A stretch of DNA of 64,000 bases from Alphaproteobacteria bacterium (GCA_002727315.1 PBWR01000011.1:1-64000), one strand, 5' to 3'. Positions 9,128-17,840 are shown, numbered from the stretch's first letter. A program made the numbers and translations. Notes: generated by a model from the sequence alone, not told the origin.

Positions 9128-9946
9128 ATGTCAGTGTCGACGGAAACGATCGAGGCCCCGATCGGTTATCTGGTGAACACCGGAGAGCTTCCGGTGTTCT
9201 ATCAGTCGAACGTGCCGGGCGAGCGGACGAATTTCGAAGGCGAGCGCGAATTTCAGAAGGTGACCGTGAGCAATGCGCGGCTGCTTCCGAACGATTTCTC
9301 ACTCGACCGGGAAGGGTTCGCCTTTGTGGCGCACACGACGGCGGTGACGGATTTCCAGGACGATGCCCAGCTTGAGGGCGTCTACAACGCCAAAGCTGAG
9401 GCGCTGGTCCGCGAGGCGACCGGGGCCAGCCGCGCCCTGGTGTTCGACAACACACGGAGATCTTCATCCCAGAGCCTGCGCGAGGCACACAATGCGCGTG
9501 ATCCCGCCAACGCTGCCCACACCGACTACACTGACTGGTCTGCCCGCAAGCGGGTGGAAGACGTCATGGGCGACGAGGCGGAAGCGCTGTTGGCCAAGCG
9601 GTTTGCCATCGTCAATGTCTGGCGCTCGCGCGCCGGGGTGATCGAAGAGTGGCCTCTGGCCCTGTGTACCTGGGACAGCGTCGATGATGCGCACCTGCAC
9701 ACCGTGGAACGACGCGCCTACAACCGTGTCGGGCAGACCCGCCATGCGTCTTATGACAACAAGAATGACTGGTACTATTTCCCGCGCATGACGCCCGACG
9801 AGGCCATCCTGATCAAGAACTACGACACCGAGACCGACGGCCGGGCGCGCTACGCCCTGCACACGTCCTTCGATGATCCGACGGCACCGGCGAATGCCGC
9901 GCCGCGTGAGAGCCTCGAGACCAGGGTGTTTGCGTTCTTCGACTGA
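9128..9946 (+). CDS. CmcJ/NvfI family oxidoreductase
   Basis: A 272-residue protein of the family that includes the cephamycin 7-alpha-methoxylation partner CmcJ and the fungal NvfI, thought to be non-haem iron/2-oxoglutarate-type enzymes. Family landmarks are VYNAKAEALVREATGASRALVFDNTRR-like residues 86-111, AHTDYTDWSA (130-139; His131-x-Asp133 is a plausible iron pair), FAIVNVWR, PLALCTWDSV, and DWYYFPRMTPDEAILIK near 222-238. Start at ATG 9128 avoids an upstream overlap with the preceding gene. Its own substrate is unknown. It lies between an ene-reductase and a small orphan protein, all on the plus strand. Confidence 0.85.
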   Translation: MSVSTETIEAPIGYLVNTGELPVFYQSNVPGERTNFEGEREFQKVTVSNARLLPNDFSLDREGFAFVAHTTAVTDFQDDAQLEGVYNAKAEALVREATGASRALVFDNTRRSSSQSLREAHNARDPANAAHTDYTDWSARKRVEDVMGDEAEALLAKRFAIVNVWRSRAGVIEEWPLALCTWDSVDDAHLHTVERRAYNRVGQTRHASYDNKNDWYYFPRMTPDEAILIKNYDTETDGRARYALHTSFDDPTAPANAAPRESLETRVFAFFD

Positions 9947-9967
9947 CCGACGGGCGGGGAGACGACG

Positions 9968-10237
9968 ATGGAACACGATGATGTCCTTGCGTTGCCGCCG
10001 CGCCGGCGCGCACAAGGCCGGGCGCTTTTCCTGTATGCCTACGCGGCAGGCGATGCCTTCGCCTACACGCCCCATCCCGATCCGTCACCCCGCGTCTATG
10101 TGGTCGTGCGCGGTGAACGGGCGCACTGGGCGTGGAATGATCCGCGCCCGTGTCAGATCCCGCCCGACTGGTCTGGCGGCTACACCTCGATCTTCGCGGC
10201 GCAGACCGGTGAGGGTTTGGCAGACGCGGCGGAGTAG
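9968..10237 (+). CDS. Small protein of unknown function downstream of the CmcJ-family gene
   Basis: An 89-residue open frame starts 21 bases after the preceding stop, with a good GGGGAG ribosome site before ATG 9968. It is rich in Arg, Pro, Trp and Tyr (for example RPCQIPPDWSGGY) and lacks signal peptide or membrane segments. Position and ribosome site argue that it is real and co-expressed with the ene-reductase and CmcJ-like enzyme. I recognise no family. It converges with the esterase gene ending at 10248. Confidence 0.6.
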   Translation: MEHDDVLALPPRRRAQGRALFLYAYAAGDAFAYTPHPDPSPRVYVVVRGERAHWAWNDPRPCQIPPDWSGGYTSIFAAQTGEGLADAAE

Positions 10238-10247
10238 GGCGCCGGGC

Positions 10248-11174
10248 TTAATCCTTCGCGAAGCAGCCCCTGAGTGCATCGGCGACCTGTGCAACCGCGA
10301 CATTGCCCTGATCGCAGAAGCCACCCATGTTGAAGAAGCCGTGCACGACCCCGTCATACAGGTGGTACCGGACCGGGACCCCTGCATTGCGGAGTTTCGA
10401 GGCATATGCCTTGCCTTCGTCGCGGAGCGGATCAATCTGGGCCGCGATCACGACCGCCGGGGCCAGGTCCGCGACGTCCGGCTCCAGGATGGGGGACGCC
10501 CGCGGGTCAAGCCGATTGTCGCCCACATGCATGCCGATCACCCATTGCAGGGTTCGGTCATCGAGGAACATGGTCTCCTCGATCCGGCTCGGCGGCAAGC
10601 CGCCCATATCGGTCATCGGGTAGATCAGGACTTGCAAGAGCGGTTGGGCTGCGCCGTTGCGCTTGGCTTCCTGGGCGACGGTCGCGGTTAGATATCCGCC
10701 GCCACTGTCCCCGGCGATCGCGATCCGGGCGGGGTCGCCGCCGATGTCGCCGGCATTGGCCTGCAGCCAGGTGTAGGTCGCGAAGCAATCTTCCAGCGGG
10801 GCGGGAAAGGGATTTTCGGGTGCGCGCCGATAGGCGGGAACGACGACGATACAGCCGGCATCCTCGGCCAGGGCCGTGTTGGTCCCGTCATAATCCTCCG
10901 GCGCCATCATGCAGCAGCCGCCCCCGTGAAAATATGCCAATACCGGGAAGGGGCCGTCGCCATTGGGTGTGTAGACCTTGGCGCGGATGTCGCCGGCCGG
11001 GCCAGGGATCTGAATATCCTCGATCTTCGCGAGTTCGCGCGACGGTGGGTTGACCTGCTGCCACATCTGGCTGAAGCCATCGCGGGTCGCCTCAAGGCCG
11101 AGTTCGACCGGGTGCGGCATGTCCAGTTTGACCAAGCCGTCGATGAATGTCTTGATCTGCGGATCGATATACAT
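10248..11174 (-). CDS. Alpha/beta hydrolase, hormone-sensitive-lipase family esterase
   Basis: A 308-residue cytoplasmic carboxylesterase of the HSL (family IV) group. The oxyanion-hole motif HGGG is at 83-86, the nucleophile elbow GDSGG at 155-159 (Ser157), an acid in QIDPLRDEG near 255, and the catalytic His in VVHGFFNMGG near 285. There is no signal peptide. It converges with the small orphan gene and diverges from the LLM oxidoreductase at 11322. The substrate is unknown; such enzymes hydrolyse short-chain esters and often sit in catabolic loci. Confidence 0.9.
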   Translation of the reverse strand: MYIDPQIKTFIDGLVKLDMPHPVELGLEATRDGFSQMWQQVNPPSRELAKIEDIQIPGPAGDIRAKVYTPNGDGPFPVLAYFHGGGCCMMAPEDYDGTNTALAEDAGCIVVVPAYRRAPENPFPAPLEDCFATYTWLQANAGDIGGDPARIAIAGDSGGGYLTATVAQEAKRNGAAQPLLQVLIYPMTDMGGLPPSRIEETMFLDDRTLQWVIGMHVGDNRLDPRASPILEPDVADLAPAVVIAAQIDPLRDEGKAYASKLRNAGVPVRYHLYDGVVHGFFNMGGFCDQGNVAVAQVADALRGCFAKD

Positions 11175-11321
11175 GGCTCTTCTACCCCTTTGTTTCCCAC
11201 ATTGAAGGCGAGACCGGACACACGCGTCAATGGAAACCCGGCCCGGGTCGGGTCTCTGGTCCGCACCTTGAGGCGGTGCTACGCTTTTCGGCAGGGAGCG
11301 CGGCCTGCCGCGATAACGCTC

Positions 11322-12395
11322 ATGTCCGACAATCTCAACTTCGGTTTCGTCGTCGCAACGGTAGGTGGAGACGATCTCGACGATGCCGCCCTGTACCAGG
11401 AAGTGATTGCGGATTGCCGGCTCGGTCAGTCATTGGGCTATGACAGCGCCTGGATGCTTGAGCATCATTTTTCGGACTATTTCCCGACGCCGAGCCCGCT
11501 GGTCTTCATGTCCCATGTCGCGGCCTACTGTCCCGGACTGAGCCTTGGCAGCTCGGTCCTGGTGGCGCCCTGGTATCAGCCGCTGCGTCTGCTCGGTGAA
11601 ATCTCCATGCTCAGCAACCTGGTCGACGGCGACCTGTTCATCGGGGTCGGCCGGGGTACGGCGAAGATGGAATATGACGCCTTTGACGTGAACATGGAGG
11701 ACGCGCGGGGCCGGTTGCGTGAATGCCTGGAGATTATAGATCTCGGACTGTCGGGAGAGCCGTTCACCTATGACGGTGAGCATTTCAAGATCGGCCGTAC
11801 CATCCAGATTCGGCCGGTGCCGCAACCCGACCGGGTTCACCTGTTCGGCGCCATCGGCAGCCCAGAAAGCGCGCGCCTGACCGGCGAGATGAAGGTGGCG
11901 CCGCTGAATATCTGCCAGTTCCCGTTCCACATTCTCGAGAAGATGTATGCGAGCTGGAACGAAGGGGCCGCGAATGTCGGTTTTGCCGATGGGGGTCGCC
12001 GGCCCGTCGTCGCGCACTGTCTGATGGCCGATACCGACGAGGAAGCCCTTGCCATGGCGCGGACGCACCTGTCCCGGTTCTTCCGGTTGCAGAGCGTTCA
12101 CTACGAGGCGGACAGCGAACCGTGGACCGACATCAAGGGCTACGAGCAGTTCAACCGGTATTTCGGGAATCTGCTCGCCCTGTCGCAGCCGGAGAATATC
12201 GACAAGTTTTCGGCCCACAATTTCGTGGGCAGTGCGAAGACCGTTGCAGGCCAGGTCGAGCGCCTGCACGACATCGGCTTCAACCACATCATAGTGCACC
12301 CGGCGACGGTGGGCGTGCCGCGCGAGATCCGGCACGACACGCTGCGCCGTTTCGCTACAAGCGTCGCACCGGGCTTCTCAGGCGCCTTCGCTTGA
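11322..12395 (+). CDS. LLM-class flavin-dependent oxidoreductase
   Basis: A 357-residue luciferase-like monooxygenase (bacterial luciferase/F420 or FMN TIM barrel). Typical features are NFGFVVATVGGDDLDD at the start, SAWMLEHHFSDY near 45, LDVDLF-type strand LVDGDLFIGVGRG near 105, and the C-terminal FVGSAKTVAGQVERLHDIGFNHIIVHP. The start at ATG 11322 matches the first beta strand; a longer frame upstream would run antisense into the esterase. It is convergent, with a gap of 12 bases, with the FrsA-like hydrolase. A hydroxylation or Baeyer-Villiger step on an aromatic or heterocyclic substrate is possible but not shown. Confidence 0.9.
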   Translation: MSDNLNFGFVVATVGGDDLDDAALYQEVIADCRLGQSLGYDSAWMLEHHFSDYFPTPSPLVFMSHVAAYCPGLSLGSSVLVAPWYQPLRLLGEISMLSNLVDGDLFIGVGRGTAKMEYDAFDVNMEDARGRLRECLEIIDLGLSGEPFTYDGEHFKIGRTIQIRPVPQPDRVHLFGAIGSPESARLTGEMKVAPLNICQFPFHILEKMYASWNEGAANVGFADGGRRPVVAHCLMADTDEEALAMARTHLSRFFRLQSVHYEADSEPWTDIKGYEQFNRYFGNLLALSQPENIDKFSAHNFVGSAKTVAGQVERLHDIGFNHIIVHPATVGVPREIRHDTLRRFATSVAPGFSGAFA

Positions 12396-12407
12396 TCCGG
12401 GCCGATA

Positions 12408-13646
12408 TCAGTAGGGCGTGGCCTCGACCTGGCCCAGGGAATTGATCAGCACGGATTCGCTCGGTGCGGGCTTGTCGTTGACCCGGTCCAGGCACCAGTC
12501 GGCCAGCATCGTGTACCAGTTTTCCCCCAGATAGGCTGCCGATCCGCCGCCGATCGCGTGGCGCTCGCCTTCGTACATGACGAGCTTCTTCGGCACCGAA
12601 AGCTTGTTCACGAAGTCCTCGGAACATTCAATCGGACTGAGCTCCTCGTCCTGTCCGGCCTGGACGAGGATGGGACATTTAATCTGGTCGACGATCGGGT
12701 CGAGTGAGAACTCGCTGATGAAGTTGTCGAACTCGGCCTCGTCGTCATAGTCGGCCATGAACATGAACCGGAGCTTGAAGGTCGGCGCAGCCATGTTGAA
12801 GATCGTGTAGCAGCCCGGTTCGTGACACACGAAGGACAGGGCTGCCCCTTTCACCTTGTCTCCCAGCTGGGCGGCGGCCTGTGCACCGAAGAACGATCCG
12901 AAGCTGATCCCGAAGATGACCAGGCGGTCTTTGTCGATATTCGGGTGCTGGATCAGCCAGTCGTAGACGGCCTGGGCCGCCTCCATATGATTGTCCTTGG
13001 TGACATAAACGCCGTTGACCGGGCATTCACCCTGGCCGGGCCCGTCATAGACGAAACTCGCCATGCCGCGTTCGAGCATCTTGTCGCCGTACATGGAGCA
13101 CATGATCTCCTTCGATCCGTCCATGCCGTCGATCCCGATGGCGCAGGGGAACTTCTCGCCATCCTTCGGTTCGTGGGGCAGTGCCAGGAAACCCGGCAGG
13201 ACACCATCGCCAAAGGGGATTTCGACGCGTTCGATCGGGCGCGGCGCAAACTCGATATACTTGTCGTAGCAATCGACCATGCGCTGGTTGTAGTCCTTGT
13301 GCAGATCGTTGGCCTCGAAGATCGGCCAGCGAGCGGCCGAATAGAGCAGTGACGCGATGAAGTAGCTCTCGCGGGCGGACACCAGACGATCCTCGGCCTC
13401 GAAGGCCTTTGCCTTGATTTCGCGCCGCCGGGCCGCGCCGGCAAACTCGCGGTGCATGTCTGCGAACTTCTTGGTGCGCATGCCCACCGTGCGGAAATCA
13501 CCAACGGCGTCGGGCCCACACGGAAACATGGTGTAGCCAAGCCGCGGCTGATCCCACTCCATCCCGACAGACGAGATGATTGCATCTAGGATCCAGCGCT
13601 GTTCGGCAAAGCGCTTCATTTTCTGTTCGGTGAAAGCCCGCATCAT
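12408..13646 (-). CDS. FrsA-like alpha/beta hydrolase, related to 2,6-dihydropseudooxynicotine hydrolase
   Basis: A 412-residue hydrolase with a long helical N-terminal cap (residues 1-135) before the alpha/beta core. Core signs are VEIPFGDGVLPGFLALP (141-157), FVYDGPGQGE (198-207), the nucleophile GISFG (246-250, Ser248), VQAGQDEELSP (acid) and GERHAIGG (His). This arrangement is shared with the FrsA/DUF1100 esterases and the C-C bond hydrolase of nicotine breakdown. Start ATG 13646 follows GGGGAGACGAACC. It lies beside the TetR gene on the same strand and opposite the NicX-like gene. That suggests removal of an acyl side chain from a ring substrate, an inference only. Confidence 0.85.
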   Translation of the reverse strand: MMRAFTEQKMKRFAEQRWILDAIISSVGMEWDQPRLGYTMFPCGPDAVGDFRTVGMRTKKFADMHREFAGAARRREIKAKAFEAEDRLVSARESYFIASLLYSAARWPIFEANDLHKDYNQRMVDCYDKYIEFAPRPIERVEIPFGDGVLPGFLALPHEPKDGEKFPCAIGIDGMDGSKEIMCSMYGDKMLERGMASFVYDGPGQGECPVNGVYVTKDNHMEAAQAVYDWLIQHPNIDKDRLVIFGISFGSFFGAQAAAQLGDKVKGAALSFVCHEPGCYTIFNMAAPTFKLRFMFMADYDDEAEFDNFISEFSLDPIVDQIKCPILVQAGQDEELSPIECSEDFVNKLSVPKKLVMYEGERHAIGGGSAAYLGENWYTMLADWCLDRVNDKPAPSESVLINSLGQVEATPY

Positions 13647-13737
13647 GGTTCGTCTCCCCAAGAATCCATTTTTTGATTATCAGAGAATTATCTCACCACA
13701 CTGGGCGCGCATTGTCTCGGCGAATTGCGCCGATTGA

Positions 13738-14322
13738 TTATTGGCGAAAGCGTTGCATCAATAATCCGGACATGGCGTCGGCTGACGGCCTGCAAGCATT
13801 GTTGGGCACCCCGAGATTCTGTCCGACAGCGAAACCATCGAACGCCATGAAGGCGATATGCGCGAGGCTGCGGATATCGCCTTGTTCGTGCTCGGGTATC
13901 TCGAGTGCTTCACCGAGAATCTCCGCAAGCCGCTCTTCACACCATCCGAGCAGTTCCCGGCTGTATCCGTCGCTTTCGGATGTGGTGGACAGTGCCTGCA
14001 TCATGTTGTTCGCGAACCCGTTTCGCTCGGCAGGAAGTTCGCACCACAGGAAACGGAAGATCATCCGCACGCGCTCCTCGACTTCGGGTATCGAGTGCGC
14101 ATCGGCTTCCAGGGCATCGAAACGCTGGAGGAGCCATGGGTTGGAGATGGCCCAAAGAATTTCGAGCTTGGAGGAAAAGTAGACATAGATGTTTGATTTC
14201 GAGACACCCGATGCCGCCGCGATGGCCGCCATTGTCGTGCCGACATATCCGTTGTCGGCGAAAAGACTTTCTGCGCCCTTCAGAATGTGATCGCGGACTT
14301 CTTGTTTCTTAACCTGGGCCAT
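13738..14322 (-). CDS. TetR/AcrR family transcriptional regulator
   Basis: A 194-residue regulator with an N-terminal TetR helix-turn-helix: VRDHILKGAESLFADNGY, then TTMAAIAAASGVSKSNIYVYF (residues about 9-50). A divergent all-helical ligand domain follows. It is transcribed away from the NicX-like gene, 92 bases separate the two starts, and the FrsA-like hydrolase follows on the same strand. By analogy with other TetR regulators it probably represses this intergenic region until a pathway intermediate binds. Confidence 0.93.
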   Translation of the reverse strand: MAQVKKQEVRDHILKGAESLFADNGYVGTTMAAIAAASGVSKSNIYVYFSSKLEILWAISNPWLLQRFDALEADAHSIPEVEERVRMIFRFLWCELPAERNGFANNMMQALSTTSESDGYSRELLGWCEERLAEILGEALEIPEHEQGDIRSLAHIAFMAFDGFAVGQNLGVPNNACRPSADAMSGLLMQRFRQ

Positions 14323-14343
14323 AAAACCGAACTATATTCGTTA

Positions 14344-14371
14344 TTGACTTGCCGACCATATCGACTAGCAT
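14344..14371 (+). promoter_or_regulatory. Candidate promoter of the NicX-like operon
   Basis: TTGACT (14344-14349), a 16-base spacer and TAGCAT (14366-14371) lie in the TetR/NicX-like intergenic region, 43 bases before the chosen start codon. A short near-palindrome, CCGA-CATGA-TCGG, lies further downstream before the start. Either site could be where the TetR protein acts, but no clear operator can be named. Confidence 0.45.
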
Positions 14372-14414
14372 TACCGCCTACAAACGAAATCCGACATGAT
14401 CGGGAGTGAAGAGC

Positions 14415-15497
14415 ATGCGAATTCCAGGCGGGATGCGATTTCAGGAGACCAATCCGGGCAAGCTGACAGGCTTGTTCATGAAACAGTTCCTTATGTCCAG
14501 GGTGACGAAAGGGGAGACCATGGTCCTTCTGTCGGACCTGACGTCGCGTCCGGAATATGTCCAGGCTGGTTTTGCGGCCGCCGAGGAACTCGGGGCTGAT
14601 GCCTACGAGATGCGGGTCAACATGGTGCCGTCGTGGACAAAGGTCGGTGTCGATACGATTGGCAAAACCAATGGCCTGATGGACGCGATGAAGGCGGCCG
14701 ATATTGTCGTGGCGCTTCATATTCCGTTGTTCACGAGCTGGCTGCGCGAGGTGATGGCAACCGGCACCCGGTTCCTGATGATCATCGATGCCCCGGACGA
14801 CCTGGAGACGCTGCTCGCACCCAAGGGCCTGAAGGAGGCGGTAAAGTACGCAGAGAGCCGCTACCAACAGACCAAGGAAGTGCGCGTCCTGAGCGATGCC
14901 GGCACGGACCTGACCTATTCATGCGGCGAGTATCCGGTGATGAGCCAGTGGGGCTACGCCGACGAACCGGGACATTTCGACCAATGGGGTGTTGGCCACA
15001 TCCATACCTTCCCGAACGAAGGCTCAGCCAACGGCACGGTTGTGATGGCGCCAGGCGATATCATTATTCTGCCCTACTGCCGGTACGTGCATGACGAGGT
15101 TCGGCTCGAGATTCGCGACGGGTTTATCCGGAAGGTCGAGGGAGGCCTCGATGCCAAGCTCATGCAGGACTGGCTCGATGACAACAAGGTCGCGGATGAC
15201 GATCTCGATCCGTATGCGGTATCGCATCTGGGCTGGGGGCTGAACCCGCAGGCCCGCTGGTACAACATCGCGCTCAACGGTGACGATCCGGAGCGTTCGC
15301 ACGCGGCCGCGCGGGTCTTCCCGGGCAATTTCCTGTTCTCGACGGGCCCCAACACCCAGGGTGGTGGAAGCCGCAACACGAAGGGACACTGCGATGTGCC
15401 GATGCGCGATTGCACCGTCATCCTCGACAATGAGGTGGTGATCGAGCGGGGTAAGTTCGTCGACGAGAAGATGATCGTCGAGCGGGAGATGCGCTGA
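14415..15497 (+). CDS. NicX-like 2,5-dihydroxypyridine 5,6-dioxygenase family protein
   Basis: A 360-residue member of the NicX ring-cleaving dioxygenase family, related in fold to M29 aminopeptidases. NicX opens 2,5-dihydroxypyridine to N-formylmaleamate with a mononuclear Fe(II). Family-specific stretches are GEYPVMSQWGYADEPGHFD (171-189), FPNEGSANGTVV (199-210), VSHLGWGLNPQARW (269-282), NFLFSTGPNT (305-314) and GHCDVPMRDC (324-333). His271, His325 and Asp327 fall where the two-His/one-Asp iron site of NicX is expected. Start ATG 14415 has GGGAG eight bases upstream. Its stop overlaps the following hydrolase start by one base (TGATG), so the pair is coupled. Exact substrate is not known; the family tie is strong. 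Confidence 0.88.
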   Translation: MRIPGGMRFQETNPGKLTGLFMKQFLMSRVTKGETMVLLSDLTSRPEYVQAGFAAAEELGADAYEMRVNMVPSWTKVGVDTIGKTNGLMDAMKAADIVVALHIPLFTSWLREVMATGTRFLMIIDAPDDLETLLAPKGLKEAVKYAESRYQQTKEVRVLSDAGTDLTYSCGEYPVMSQWGYADEPGHFDQWGVGHIHTFPNEGSANGTVVMAPGDIIILPYCRYVHDEVRLEIRDGFIRKVEGGLDAKLMQDWLDDNKVADDDLDPYAVSHLGWGLNPQARWYNIALNGDDPERSHAAARVFPGNFLFSTGPNTQGGGSRNTKGHCDVPMRDCTVILDNEVVIERGKFVDEKMIVEREMR

Positions 15498-16333
15498 TGG
15501 CCCTGCGCGACCTTGCAGCATATCCGAAACAGGAGCCGTTCTCCGAGATCGGCGCAAAATATCACGTCCGTGTGCAGGAGCTGGGCGCCGGAGTAACCGG
15601 ACAGTCCTTTGCGTATGGTGACGATCCGTACCAGCAAGTTGCGGTGTTTCCGGCAGCCGAGCCAAACGCGACCGTGGTTGCATTCATGCATGGCGGCGGC
15701 TGGACCAACGGCTACAAGGAGTGGATGGCGTTCATGGCGCCACCGCTGACCGCGGCAGGTATTACCTTCGTCAGTATCGGCTACAGGTTGGCGCCCAGTG
15801 TCAGCTGGCCGACGGGCATTCAGGATGCGGCCCGGGCCGTGCAGTGGATACACGCCAACATTGCCGAGCATGGCGGCGACCCGGACCGGATTGTCATTGG
15901 CGGCCATTCGGCAGGTGGTCACTATGCTGCCTGGCTGGCGGTACGGTCAGATTGGCAAAGCCCGCTGGGCCTGCCGGACGATGTGATCAAGGGCGCATTG
16001 CCCGTGTCCGGGGTGTTCGACTTCACTGAGGGCAACGGAATGCCCATGCGACCCCGGTTTCTGGGCGAAGATCCCGACAACGACCGGGATGCCAGCCCGA
16101 TTCACACGATTTCCCGCACCCCGCCATTCTACCTCTCCTGGGGTGATGCGGACTTTCCCCATCTCATCACCCAGGCCGAACAGATGGCGCGAGCGTTGTA
16201 TAATGCCGGTGGCGACGTCGAAACCCTGGTTTTGGCGGGCTGCGACCATCTGGGCGCGTCCTACGCCTGCGGCGAGAACGGGGGTGTGTGGATCAGTGGT
16301 TTAACCAGCTGGCTGAACAACCACTTTAGATAG
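15497..16333 (+). CDS. Formamidase-like alpha/beta hydrolase coupled to the NicX-like gene
   Basis: A 278-residue alpha/beta hydrolase with oxyanion motif HGGGW (65-69), a YRLAPSVSWP segment (96-105), nucleophile GGHSAGGHYAAW (135-146, Ser138), acid in WGDADFPH and catalytic His in GCDHLGAS near the C-terminus. The GHSAG-H pattern and size resemble arylformamidases (kynurenine formamidase). Because the neighbouring NicX reaction yields an N-formyl amide, deformylation of that product is an attractive role, functionally parallel to NicD although NicD is a different hydrolase. The start overlaps the NicX-like stop (TGATG), strong evidence for joint expression. Confidence 0.88.
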   Translation: MALRDLAAYPKQEPFSEIGAKYHVRVQELGAGVTGQSFAYGDDPYQQVAVFPAAEPNATVVAFMHGGGWTNGYKEWMAFMAPPLTAAGITFVSIGYRLAPSVSWPTGIQDAARAVQWIHANIAEHGGDPDRIVIGGHSAGGHYAAWLAVRSDWQSPLGLPDDVIKGALPVSGVFDFTEGNGMPMRPRFLGEDPDNDRDASPIHTISRTPPFYLSWGDADFPHLITQAEQMARALYNAGGDVETLVLAGCDHLGASYACGENGGVWISGLTSWLNNHFR

Positions 16334-16507
16334 ATTGCGGAAATCGCAGGAAAGTACCCGGATACCGAACGCCGGGGCATTTCGTTAAGCCTTTTTTAGA
16401 CCGTCCCTCATAACGTTAACCCTACCTTCCGAGCAATTGGCACCAGTTGTTGCCGATATTTCGGAAGGGGCAAACGTGGCTCGTTCAATGTTGCGAGCGG
16501 TGCAGGA

Positions 16508-17110
16508 ATGGACGGCCTCGAAGCCACGCGCCGCATTCGCAAACTTGAAGACCCCGATCAGTCGAACATCTACATCATCGCGATGACGGCGAATGCACTG
16601 ATCGGAGATCGGGAGACGTGTATTTCAGTGGGAATGAACGACTAACTTCCGAAGCCGATCGACCAGAACAAACTGCTCGCGGCGCTGGCAAAGGCGGGCG
16701 CTGTCGCGCCGACGGTCGCAGAAGACGAGGCCGATATCGTTGAAGACGGTGGGCCGGAATGTTTGGACCGCATGGTTCTCGACCAGCTCGAGGAGACGAT
16801 CGGACAGGAAGCCCTCAACGGTATGCTGGCAATGACAGTCGCCGAGGCGCCGGCGACAGTGGCGCTGATTTCGGCCGTCAACGCGGACGGTGATCTGGAA
16901 ATGATGCGGCGCGAAGTGCATGACATGAGAAGCAATTTCGGAAGCTACGGTGCCATGCGGCTGTGCGAACATGCGCGAGCCATCGAAAAAGCCTGCCGTA
17001 AGGACAATGCCCGCGAGGCATCCGAACTGGCCGACAGGCTGCCGTAGATCGTGGATCAGACCCTCGACCTTCTTAAACAACGCCTGCCAGAACTCAAGAT
17101 CGCCAGCTAA
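16508..17110 (+). pseudogene. Remnant of a hybrid histidine kinase (half REC domain plus Hpt domain)
   Basis: The frame begins abruptly at [15 protein letters not shown], the middle of a receiver domain lacking its phosphoacceptor half. It continues through [16 protein letters not shown], then meets TAA (16643-16645) exactly where MND-Tyr-LPKP is expected. After the stop it keeps homology: LPKPIDQNKLLAAL, then an Hpt domain (VLDQLEETIGQEALNGML; REVHDMRSNFGSYGA with His in the phosphotransfer helix). A second stop, TAG, at 17045-17047 is followed by a matching tail to TAA 17108-17110. A plausible original start, GTG 16476 after GGAAGGGG, is out of frame with the REC part, suggesting a large internal deletion. 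It is non-functional. Confidence 0.85.
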
Positions 17111-17123
17111 CCCGGGTATACGC

Positions 17124-17840
17124 TCACGTTGCCAGCAGTTCGGGCATCACGTCCTCGACGGCGTCGCGCACAATGCCTGCCGCCGTCTCTGCCAGAAATC
17201 GAATGTCGTCCCTGTCGCTTGCTAGGCTGGACAGCCAGTGCAGGTGGGCAAGGGCATATCCCTCTCCGACATTGGCCCATATGTCGTCCGGCTCCAGGTC
17301 CTCGTCGTTCAGGTCACACACGCGCATGGCGAAAGGTGGCGGGCCGAGATGGACGACCCAGGGAACATCGTCGATCGCACCTGTTTCCGAATCATGGAGC
17401 GCGCCCACCACGAATCCGACGGGGACGTCTTCGGGCTGAAGTTCGGCCGATGACGGCGAGAAAGGCCGGTTCGTCAAGGCGAGACGCTGTTTGAGGTCGT
17501 CGTCGTGAACGCAATTGATGGCCAGCGCGACGAGCTGTGCGACTTCGCGAGGGTCGACCGGCCGTGGTTCCATGAAAATCAGATTGCCGACGGCGAAGCG
17601 CCCATCGTCTTCGAGCGGAAAGTACAGATCCGTCAATTCCCCGGTGGGGATCAGGTCCTCCGGGCGATGGATCACGCGGAGGAAAAACGTGGGCTCCTCG
17701 ATGTGAACCAGCCAGACATCATCGCCATCTTCGGCGAACTCCGGCCAACCGAACAATCGTCCTGCAATAAACCGCGCCATTCTGTCTGGGTGCCAGATGG
17801 CAGGATGAGACGCAAGCGAAACAGGGCTTGCGTCATTCAT
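17124..17840 (-). CDS. Hypothetical acidic protein
   Basis: A 238-residue intact frame starting at ATG 17840 and diverging from the MDR dehydrogenase, with 50 bases between the start codons. It is acidic and soluble, without signal peptide or membrane helices. Noticeable stretches are WHPDRMARFIAGRLFGWPEF near 16-35, DVWLVHIEEPTFFLRV (41-56), and a weakly similar later part, DDVPWVVHLGPPPFAMRV, suggesting two copies of a small fold. I do not recognise a family and assign no function. Confidence 0.65.
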   Translation of the reverse strand: MNDASPVSLASHPAIWHPDRMARFIAGRLFGWPEFAEDGDDVWLVHIEEPTFFLRVIHRPEDLIPTGELTDLYFPLEDDGRFAVGNLIFMEPRPVDPREVAQLVALAINCVHDDDLKQRLALTNRPFSPSSAELQPEDVPVGFVVGALHDSETGAIDDVPWVVHLGPPPFAMRVCDLNDEDLEPDDIWANVGEGYALAHLHWLSSLASDRDDIRFLAETAAGIVRDAVEDVMPELLAT

